DNA of 33,050 bases from a virus. The notes beneath the pieces are model-generated. The model saw nothing but the letters and a program-made list of their open reading frames with translations. It had not been told where the DNA came from and searched no databases. Of the stretch, positions 24,619-31,394 are shown piece by piece (the first letter of the stretch is position 1; every line of letters starts with the position of its first letter). The position numbers and the translations under genes were made by a program. The stretch lies in the IMG/VR virus record IMGVR_UViG_3300008120_000291, positions 1-33,050 of that record; one strand, 5' to 3'.

Positions 24619-25505
24619 CATCCCGACCTATGAATTATTATAATTTATTAAATCTTGTTGATAGTCCTGTCGCTATGAATTGGATGGCATATGCTAAAAG
24701 ATATTGTAACGGATTCCAATTTAGTGTTGGGAAAAGAAAAGTGTGGAATGTTACAGGGGCATCCAATCTTGATGAATTAAGAGAAAGAACCTCAACTCAT
24801 ATCTTAAGAAGATTAAAAGAAGATGTTTTAGATTTACCTGAAAAAATTATCACACCTGTTTATTTAAGACTCAAATCAAAAGACTACGAAGAATTAATGG
24901 GTGAGTATTTTAATTGGTATGACCAAAACCCTGAAGAGTCTTCTTCACTTACAATTCAGTTTTCAAAATTGATGAAGGTAAGGAAAGTTATTGCACAAGA
25001 AAAAATTAATAACACAATTGAGTTAGCGGAAAACATTATAGAACAAGGTAAAAAGGTTATTATATTTACAAACTTTACCGACACGCTAAATCAAATCTAT
25101 AACCACTTTGGTAAATCTGCGGTTTATTTAGATGGTAGTTGTTCTAAGTTCCACAGACAAAATGCGGTCGATGAATTTCAAACAAACGATAAAATCAAAG
25201 TATTTGTTGGGAACTTGAAAGCTGCCGGTGTTGGGATTACTTTAACCTCAGCGGAAGCCGTAATCATGAATGATTTATCTTTTGTACCGGCAGAACATTC
25301 ACAAGCAGAAGACAGGTCACACCGAATCGGACAAAAAAATTCAACGTCGGTTTATTACCCTTTATTTGAAAACACAATAGAAGGAGCAATTTACGACATA
25401 TTAAATAGGAAAAAGAAAATCATTTCAACGGTAATGGGTGATGATACTTTTGACGAGGCATCAGTAATCGAAGAAATGTTAAATATGATTTCTAAAAGAA
25501 GGTGA
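24597..25505 (+). CDS. SNF2-type helicase, C-terminal fragment (motifs III-VI)
   Basis: Meaningful coding in this frame begins at about 24588 with RVWLLSGTPMTSRP, the motif III region of SNF2 helicases. The TTG at 24597 is only a nominal start. It continues with HILRRLKEDVLDLPEK, KVIIFTNFTDTLNQI (motif IV), AGVGITLTSAEAVI (motif V) and QAEDRSHRIGQ (motif VI), ending the second RecA-like domain. No plausible ribosome start exists inside SGTP, so this fragment is probably expressed only if the frame is restored. In T4-like phages such helicases help replication and recombination. Its stop at 25505 overlaps the next frame; the next ATG at 25517 follows 11 bases later. Confidence 0.75.
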   Translation: MLSGTPMTSRPMNYYNLLNLVDSPVAMNWMAYAKRYCNGFQFSVGKRKVWNVTGASNLDELRERTSTHILRRLKEDVLDLPEKIITPVYLRLKSKDYEELMGEYFNWYDQNPEESSSLTIQFSKLMKVRKVIAQEKINNTIELAENIIEQGKKVIIFTNFTDTLNQIYNHFGKSAVYLDGSCSKFHRQNAVDEFQTNDKIKVFVGNLKAAGVGITLTSAEAVIMNDLSFVPAEHSQAEDRSHRIGQKNSTSVYYPLFENTIEGAIYDILNRKKKIISTVMGDDTFDEASVIEEMLNMISKRR

Positions 25506-25513
25506 TATTTATA
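25506..25513 (+). promoter_or_regulatory. TATTTATA motif directly before the SOD fusion gene
   Basis: On the plus strand TATTTATACATATG places the motif 3 bases before the ATG at 25517, right after the helicase stop codon. Same orientation relative to the gene as the other copies. Confidence 0.4.
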
Positions 25514-25516
25514 CAT

Positions 25517-26602
25517 ATGAATGTAGAAATATCTTATAGAGGAATTACCCCTAAGACAGACCAAGAACTTCTTATTAAAAGGTTTATAAATTTTTTAAAA
25601 AAAGAATACCCATTAAAGGGTGATGTTAATATTGTCTTTACTAATAAAAGATATGGAACTATGACAACGGGGTCTAGAACCGACAAAAGCACTTTAAAGG
25701 TATTAGTAAAAGATAGGCTCAACAGAGATATATTAAGAACTTTATCCCATGAATGGCAACACGAATATCAAAGAACTGTGTTGAACAGAAAAAAAGGAAA
25801 AGATATAGGAGGTAAAAATGAAGATGATGCTAATGCAGCCTCAGGTAAAGATGTAAAAAATTTTGAAAAAAATAACAAAAAGTTAGAAGATATTATATAC
25901 ACTAAGTTTGAAAGAAAAATAAATGAGATAGAATCTAAATTAGATTTAATATCCACTGTCAAACAAAAAATAATCAACGAAATTAAACATATCAGTGTTG
26001 ATAAATTACCTTACCAATTCGATTCTTTAAATAAGTTTATTGATACTGAGACTATGAAAACTCATTACAATAAACACTACAAGGGTTATGTTGAAAAATT
26101 AAATGCAGAGTTAGATAAAGTTTCAGGTAAAGATTTAGATTTAGAAGAAATAATAATAAAAATTTCTAAATTCAACACAAAGGTTCGTAATAACGGTGGT
26201 GGTGCATTCAACCACGCACTATTTTGGAAAATGTTATCACCTAAAAATCAAGAAATTTCTGACCCAATAAAAAGTAAAATTGATAAACATTTCGGATCAT
26301 TCGAAAAGTTTAAAGAAAAATTTGAATCAGAAGCAAAAAGCAGATTCGGATCTGGTTGGGTTTGGTTAGTTTTAACTAAAACAAACGGGTTAAAAATAAC
26401 CACAACACCAAATCAAGACAACCCATTGATGGACATTGAAAAAAACGGAGGTTACCCCCTTTTAGGTTTAGATTTATGGGAGCATGCTTACTACCTGAAG
26501 TACAAAAATGAAAGAGATAAATACATCAATAATTTTTGGAAAGTAGTGAATTGGGGATTCGTTAATGATTTGTATACGACACAAATAAAAAGAAAATCAT
26601 AA
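25517..26602 (+). CDS. HExxH metalloprotease-like domain fused to Mn-type superoxide dismutase (361 aa)
   Basis: Numbering is from the ATG at 25517; an upstream GTG would add 5 residues. Residues 1-120 form a zincin-like domain with LSHEWQHEYQ (HExxH, His78/Glu79/His82) and EDDANAASGK about 25 residues later, a probable third-ligand site. Residues 120-162 are a lysine-rich helical linker. Residues 164-355 are a complete Fe/Mn superoxide dismutase: LPYQFDSL, MKTHYNKHYKGY, NNGGGAFNHALFW, FGSGWVWLV, NQDNPLM and GLDLWEHAYYLKY. Metal ligands appear as His183, His233, Asp319 and His323, with gateway His/Tyr kept. The Gly of NGGG and Gln of NQDNPLM are the MnSOD-type second-shell signature. It would convert superoxide to peroxide and oxygen. 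Both halves look intact; no signal peptide is seen. Confidence 0.88.
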   Translation: MNVEISYRGITPKTDQELLIKRFINFLKKEYPLKGDVNIVFTNKRYGTMTTGSRTDKSTLKVLVKDRLNRDILRTLSHEWQHEYQRTVLNRKKGKDIGGKNEDDANAASGKDVKNFEKNNKKLEDIIYTKFERKINEIESKLDLISTVKQKIINEIKHISVDKLPYQFDSLNKFIDTETMKTHYNKHYKGYVEKLNAELDKVSGKDLDLEEIIIKISKFNTKVRNNGGGAFNHALFWKMLSPKNQEISDPIKSKIDKHFGSFEKFKEKFESEAKSRFGSGWVWLVLTKTNGLKITTTPNQDNPLMDIEKNGGYPLLGLDLWEHAYYLKYKNERDKYINNFWKVVNWGFVNDLYTTQIKRKS

Positions 26603-26610
26603 TTGATTTT

Positions 26611-26629
26611 TATTTATAAGATATTTATA
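26611..26629 (+). promoter_or_regulatory. Double TATTTATA motif, candidate promoter for the gp13-like gene
   Basis: Two copies of TATTTATA at 26611-26618 and 26622-26629 lie in the 41-base gap before the ATG at 26644, the nearer one 14 bases away. Both are in the sense orientation. Confidence 0.5.
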
Positions 26630-26643
26630 TAAAAAATATTCTT

Positions 26644-27762
26644 ATGTCCACAGTAATAATCACAGAGCCTGAAAGAAGTAAACTTTACAAAAGGATTAAA
26701 AATCTTTTAGGAGCCCCTTTACGTTCTGTTGAATTGGAGGATGAAATGATGGATTCATTGTTGGAACTTTCTATTCAAGATTACGCACAACATGTTAATG
26801 ATTGGTTGATTGAAAGTCAGTGGTCCTCACTATATGGTCTTAATTTAGACGAACAATCCCTTACAAGAGCATTCACAACTAGATCGTTAGATTGGGAAAC
26901 ACAATATACTTACGCTTATTCTAAAATTGTAGGTTTACAAGCTGGCGGTGATTGGGTATTAAAAAAAGACTATATAGATTTAGTTGCAGGTCAACAAATA
27001 TATGAAATTCCCGCAGGTAGAGAAGTAAATGAATTATTATGGTTCACAAGATCAGAATTAGATGCTGCTTATTTTGACCCATTCATGGGAGGTTTTGGTG
27101 GATTTGGTGGTATTGGATTAGGTGGTGGTGCCGGATTTTCACAGATGGGGACAACAGGTAACTATTTCATTACACCCGCATTCGATATCCTTTTAAGAAT
27201 GTCGGACATTAATATCAAAAGAAGAATTATTACAGGTGACCTTACTTATAGAATTACTGCGTTACCTGAAGGAAAAAAGGCTCTTCATCTTATGAATGTA
27301 CCGGGTGGAAGATTTGATTTTGGAAATATTAATTTCCAAGAGTATAAAGTTTGGTATTGGTATTATGATACTTTTGACAGAGATAATTGTTTGAAGGCAA
27401 ATCCTGATATTGTTAAGTTACCTTCTGATGTCCCTATTGATGAAATGAGATGGGATGAACTTAATTCACCTGCTCAAACTTGGGTTAGAAGATGGTTTAC
27501 CGCATATTGTAAAGAAACTTTAGCAAGAGTTAGAGGTAAGTACAGTGGTAATCTTAAAACACCTGATTCTGAACTTACACTTGAGTACCAAAGTTTACAA
27601 ACTGAAGCCAAAGATGAAAAGGCTATGTTATGGGAAGAATTAAAGGCTAGACTCGAAAGATTAAGACCTGAAAAACAATGGGAAATAAAAGGCATTCAAG
27701 CTGAAAACATGAACAAGTCTTTGAAATTTAGACCATTTACAAGTCCATATACTGTTATATAA
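26644..27762 (+). CDS. Neck protein, gp13-like (372 aa)
   Basis: The C-terminal half matches T4 gp13: a WVRRWFTAYCKETLARVRGK helix, then a Gly/Pro segment and a helix of the LEYQSLQTEAKDEKAMLWEEL type. T4 gp13 (309 residues) ends with the same Trp...Tyr...Leu helix followed by a Gln/Glu-rich helix. gp13 is a neck protein that, with gp14, joins the filled head to the tail. An inserted Gly/Phe-rich loop at residues about 149-163 (GGFGGFGGIGLGGG) is unusual. The N-terminal helix (ERSKLYKRIKNLLG) resembles the family start. Its gene pair, gp14-like, is on the opposite strand about 2.8 kb away, so the T4 order is broken by the helicase and SOD genes. Confidence 0.75.
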   Translation: MSTVIITEPERSKLYKRIKNLLGAPLRSVELEDEMMDSLLELSIQDYAQHVNDWLIESQWSSLYGLNLDEQSLTRAFTTRSLDWETQYTYAYSKIVGLQAGGDWVLKKDYIDLVAGQQIYEIPAGREVNELLWFTRSELDAAYFDPFMGGFGGFGGIGLGGGAGFSQMGTTGNYFITPAFDILLRMSDINIKRRIITGDLTYRITALPEGKKALHLMNVPGGRFDFGNINFQEYKVWYWYYDTFDRDNCLKANPDIVKLPSDVPIDEMRWDELNSPAQTWVRRWFTAYCKETLARVRGKYSGNLKTPDSELTLEYQSLQTEAKDEKAMLWEELKARLERLRPEKQWEIKGIQAENMNKSLKFRPFTSPYTVI

Positions 27763-27769
27763 TTTATTT

Positions 27770-28102
27770 ATGCCTGTATTTAGATCGATACCATCCTTAA
27801 GGGTTATTAATGGAACTCCTATAGAAACCTCTGATTCTGCGGTAGTAATCAATCAAGATTATGAAACAAATGGTGAATATGTTATAATTTATAAGGGTGA
27901 TGAAAATCATAAATTAACTTTGAATCATAATAACACAGACCATGTTGTTGTTAAGTCTCTTACTAACGTTTTAGTCTATTCTGAAAATTTGATTGACGAA
28001 GAATTTAATGAGGTAGAATTAGACAAAGGGTCTTGTGTTGAGTTTAAATATATTAATGGTTTTTGGTATATCTTATCTTCTGATGGATTGAAAAACTCTT
28101 AG
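27770..28102 (+). CDS. Small beta-rich hypothetical protein (110 aa)
   Basis: A 110-residue protein not matched to a named family. It is mainly beta strands: NGEYVIIYKGDENHKL, HVVVKSLTNVLVYSE, CVEFKYINGFWYILSSDG. The closing motif, a charged strand then NG-x-WYIL, is like small phage beta-sandwich proteins attached to virions, but that is only a resemblance. The gene is 7 bases after the gp13-like gene and probably co-expressed with it. Its stop codon overlaps that of DNA polymerase on the opposite strand by 4 bases (CTTAGT region), a tight convergent arrangement without a terminator. Confidence 0.6.
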   Translation: MPVFRSIPSLRVINGTPIETSDSAVVINQDYETNGEYVIIYKGDENHKLTLNHNNTDHVVVKSLTNVLVYSENLIDEEFNEVELDKGSCVEFKYINGFWYILSSDGLKNS

Positions 28103-30927
28103 TCGAAACTAAGAGCCATCAAATCACCATCAACATCAAATTCATAATACTCATCGGCATCTACTTTCTTTTGTTGTTGGACATATTGTTCCATTAGACT
28201 TCGGTTATTTTCAACCCACTCAGTGTCAACTAAATCTAAAGTTCCTTCCAAATACATATAGTAAGGGTCAATACCTACATTTTTCCAAAACGTTAATTCT
28301 GTATCAGATAATGTTAATACTTCCTCTAACGTATCTTGGTGAGCCTCTTTCATAGGATAACCACGTACTAATTCAGTTTGGGTTTTAGTAAAGATAGGTC
28401 TATCTTTTGGGTTTTCAATTAAAATGTCTTCTCTAATTTCAGGTTTATAAACAACAAGTAACGGTTCGATTCTTTTATTAAATGCCGCCAAATATCTCGG
28501 AACATTATACTCACCTAATAAATCGGGATTCAATTCAATGTCACGTTCATCAATCAAATAACAATTCAAAACTAATTCATCTTTTTTCTTTTGAACGTCC
28601 CCATGAGATTTCTTTTCACCATTATTAACATAAAAGATTGTATCACCAAGACCAGGATTTTTACCTTCTTTAATTAAAAGTTCCATATGTGCTTGACGGG
28701 ACATCATATTACCGGCCTTTGTGGTTTTAGTAATGTGAACTTTATAATCATCTATTGATTGTTTAACACGAGCTTTGTTTGCAATCTTAGCTAAAGGAAT
28801 TTGTCTGTTATAAAGTTTGTCTACATATTCGTAGTAGAAATCCAAGAACTCACCACCCTTACCATCTAATAACATTCGAAGACCTGTATCCAAAAACTCA
28901 GCAACATACGTTTGAAGTTTTTTAGATTTAATTGTATTACCTGTAAGTTTTACTTTACCCTTGTCTGTAAGAAGTGCATAGTTCTTACGAGCTACGTTTA
29001 TAGTTGAAGGCCAAACACCGTCGATATCTAATCCCATTTCACCTCGTAAAAATAAATCGTTGTATTCGGCAACATCTGCTTCGGCGCCAACATATTCTTT
29101 ACCTTCTTTAACCAATCCATTCAACCCCTTTCCAATATACTTATATGTCTCCCTATCTTGTGGGGTTTCGAAGTTTACACCATCCGTATCCATTACAAGT
29201 GGAACGTATCCTCTTTTCATAAAGAACATAATCATCTGTCTTAGATATTGTCTACCTGTACAAGTAATTTGTTCACCCATATCAATATCACCCCACGGAA
29301 ATACTTGTGGTGCTGATAATGAACCAAAGAATGCGTTGATAAAGATTTTGATTGGTAATTGTTTACGGTCATAAGAAATCGCAAGTTTGGGGTCAATAGA
29401 CTTATATTCACTAGCTAAGTTCTTGTATTTGATACGAGTATCACGGAAATACTTTAACATACTCTTCATTGCTCCTGTTACGTCACATTTAGGGAATACG
29501 TCGTGAACCAACTGAATAGACGGGTATAGTGAAGAGTAGTCAAGTTTCAATACGTTCTTAGAGAACCCAACCTGAACCAAACGAGAAAGACCTCCTGTGA
29601 ACTTTCTTTTCTCTAATTTTCTTGGTAATGCTAAATTATGTTTATATGACCATGCAGACATAATCATTTTCCATAACGTTGCGGTTCCCATCGTTGAAAG
29701 CCTTTCATATGTTGTAGGTACAAGTTTAGACAATAAGAAGTTTGCTTGGTTGAATTGTTCGTCAACCACCATTGTTTCATAAAGGTCATCATCCAAGTAG
29801 TCTTCGATAATCTTTGAACCTGTAACTAATTTATAAACATCATCTCTTCTTTTACATACCTCATCTATTTTTGAATCGAACCCAACTTTTTTGTAAGCTC
29901 CGTTTTCTTTGTTCATCCAATATTCAAAATTATCGAAATATATTTTACCAATCTTATCACCTTCAACATAAACACGATTTGGTTTTTCCGCTTCAATAAA
30001 TTTGGTAATATACTTCAAAGACCAACTCTTGATATCTGAGTTGATTGCTTGTGCTCTACGAACAGCATGTGCAATATCCACAATATTATATCCCCACATC
30101 TGAGTCTGAACGTATGGTTCCATTTCGTTTGCTAACTTTAGGATACCATCTTTTTGCTTCAACGTGTAATCAGGATGTAAGGTCTTGCAGATTTTTTTGA
30201 TATTAACTTTTAATATCTCAGCTCTTTTCAAAATAAACGGGAAGTCAAAGAATGCTGAGTTATAACCTCCAATCAAAGATGGTTTTAACTCATCAATAGT
30301 CTTAAAGAAGTCGACAATCATTTGTCGTTCTTCATCTTCATTTTGTGCTGATAATAATTTTAGAAAACCACGATTGTCTTTCATCCCTATCAAGAATATC
30401 TTACTTGTTTTGGGGTCTAAACCTGTGGTCTCGATATCGAATACAAACCTGTGGATTTCATCGTATTCGTCAAAACCTTTAAATAGTCTTTTACTTTTTT
30501 GAATTAAGTATTGCTCTACTGGCGATAATATTTGAATTGAGTCTGTGTTGTCTCTACCCCATGGGTCTAATCCACCACCCTTAAAGAAGTTTACAAGGTT
30601 GGAATATGACTTTGTTGTTTTAACCAAATACTTCAATCCGTTTTCTAAACGTTCATCATCGTGAGTATCGAGTTTTTCTATGATAATACCATTTTCACTC
30701 ATCGCACGTTTTTGTGCATGTTTGTCGTTCTTGTAAAAGTTTTTACCTTTCAAGTCACCAACCCAAGCAAATGGAATGAATGTGTCGGGGCGTAACAATT
30801 TACCCTTAACTGGGTCTTGGATTACTTTATAAATCTTTGAGGATTTGTAATCGTACTCGAGTGATACGATATATTTTTCTTCGTCTTCACCTAATAGGAA
30901 GCGTTCAATTTCTTCTTGTGGAACCAT
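28099..30927 (-). CDS. Family B DNA polymerase, gp43-like (942 aa)
   Basis: Replicative DNA polymerase with 3'-5' proofreading exonuclease. Exo I is FDIETTGLDP near residue 160, Exo II is GGYNSAFFDFP, and Exo III is a Tyr-x3-Asp in DYLDDDL. Polymerase motif A is LDYSSLYPSI (about 462), motif B is the Lys-x6-Asn-x3-Gly stretch ending in FFGSLSAP (about 525), and motif C is VMDTDGVNF (about 577), with both catalytic Asp kept but Gly in place of the usual Ser after DTD. The length is close to T4 gp43 (898). All domains look intact. The gene is read against its plus-strand neighbours, and 90 bases of spacer separate it from the gene upstream. A TATTTATC variant lies 61 bases upstream of the start. 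Confidence 0.93.
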   Translation of the reverse strand: MVPQEEIERFLLGEDEEKYIVSLEYDYKSSKIYKVIQDPVKGKLLRPDTFIPFAWVGDLKGKNFYKNDKHAQKRAMSENGIIIEKLDTHDDERLENGLKYLVKTTKSYSNLVNFFKGGGLDPWGRDNTDSIQILSPVEQYLIQKSKRLFKGFDEYDEIHRFVFDIETTGLDPKTSKIFLIGMKDNRGFLKLLSAQNEDEERQMIVDFFKTIDELKPSLIGGYNSAFFDFPFILKRAEILKVNIKKICKTLHPDYTLKQKDGILKLANEMEPYVQTQMWGYNIVDIAHAVRRAQAINSDIKSWSLKYITKFIEAEKPNRVYVEGDKIGKIYFDNFEYWMNKENGAYKKVGFDSKIDEVCKRRDDVYKLVTGSKIIEDYLDDDLYETMVVDEQFNQANFLLSKLVPTTYERLSTMGTATLWKMIMSAWSYKHNLALPRKLEKRKFTGGLSRLVQVGFSKNVLKLDYSSLYPSIQLVHDVFPKCDVTGAMKSMLKYFRDTRIKYKNLASEYKSIDPKLAISYDRKQLPIKIFINAFFGSLSAPQVFPWGDIDMGEQITCTGRQYLRQMIMFFMKRGYVPLVMDTDGVNFETPQDRETYKYIGKGLNGLVKEGKEYVGAEADVAEYNDLFLRGEMGLDIDGVWPSTINVARKNYALLTDKGKVKLTGNTIKSKKLQTYVAEFLDTGLRMLLDGKGGEFLDFYYEYVDKLYNRQIPLAKIANKARVKQSIDDYKVHITKTTKAGNMMSRQAHMELLIKEGKNPGLGDTIFYVNNGEKKSHGDVQKKKDELVLNCYLIDERDIELNPDLLGEYNVPRYLAAFNKRIEPLLVVYKPEIREDILIENPKDRPIFTKTQTELVRGYPMKEAHQDTLEEVLTLSDTELTFWKNVGIDPYYMYLEGTLDLVDTEWVENNRSLMEQYVQQQKKVDADEYYEFDVDGDLMALSFD

Positions 30928-31017
30928 ATTTTATATTTTTAATTTTGGGTTATTGTTCTCACGAACTAAGTCGTGGTTTCCCTTCTTTGATAAATATAAA
31001 AATGAGTTGTGTTAATG

Positions 31018-31371
31018 TCAAATAATGTTGATATAAAGATTTTCTCTGATTGGTGTGATTAATTCACCGTTGTCCAAAGTAATAGAAAACTCACCTTTAT
31101 ACCTACCAACCCTATTAGTGTCATTTGGCACCCATTTGTAGTAAATGTAATATTCTTGAGGTGAATCTGGATTTGACTTATCTTTTTCAACTAAATATGC
31201 ATTTTTCATGGATATTTTTTGAGCACCATTACTTTCCAAAGTCATTGAAAATCTAATTCTTGCATTGTCAAGGATTGAGTAAAATTCTTTTGCAGAATCA
31301 GTCCTACCGTCAAAAACTACATCCATTTTTAGTATTGGTAATAATGAGTCTTTATTAATAAAAAATTCCAT
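31018..31371 (-). CDS. Small beta-sandwich structural protein (117 aa)
   Basis: The open frame extends to an ATG at 31446, but that lies inside the upstream gene, which ends at 31395. The ATG at 31371 (MEFFINKDSLLPILKMDVVF) leaves a 23-base gap and is preferred. The protein is a probable beta sandwich: RIRFSMTLESNG, KISMKNAYLVEKD, YYIYYKWVPNDTNRVGRYKGEFSITL, and a final proline/Arg strand (ITPIRENLYINI). The pattern D-T-x-x-x-G-x-Y-x-G-x-F is common in small phage proteins that attach to tail or fibre components, such as the N-terminal domain of BppU-type proteins. It follows an adhesin-like gene, which supports a structural role. Function is not proven. Confidence 0.65.
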   Translation of the reverse strand: MEFFINKDSLLPILKMDVVFDGRTDSAKEFYSILDNARIRFSMTLESNGAQKISMKNAYLVEKDKSNPDSPQEYYIYYKWVPNDTNRVGRYKGEFSITLDNGELITPIRENLYINII

Positions 31372-31394
31372 GTTTATTATTTTTAATAAATTAG

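Noticed and set aside
25502-25516. GTG start for the peptidase-SOD gene
   Set aside because: It would place the TATTTATA motif inside the gene; the ATG at 25517 is preferred.
30970-30990. Short hairpin CACGA/TCGTG before the polymerase start
   Set aside because: Stem of only five pairs without a T-run; could be chance.
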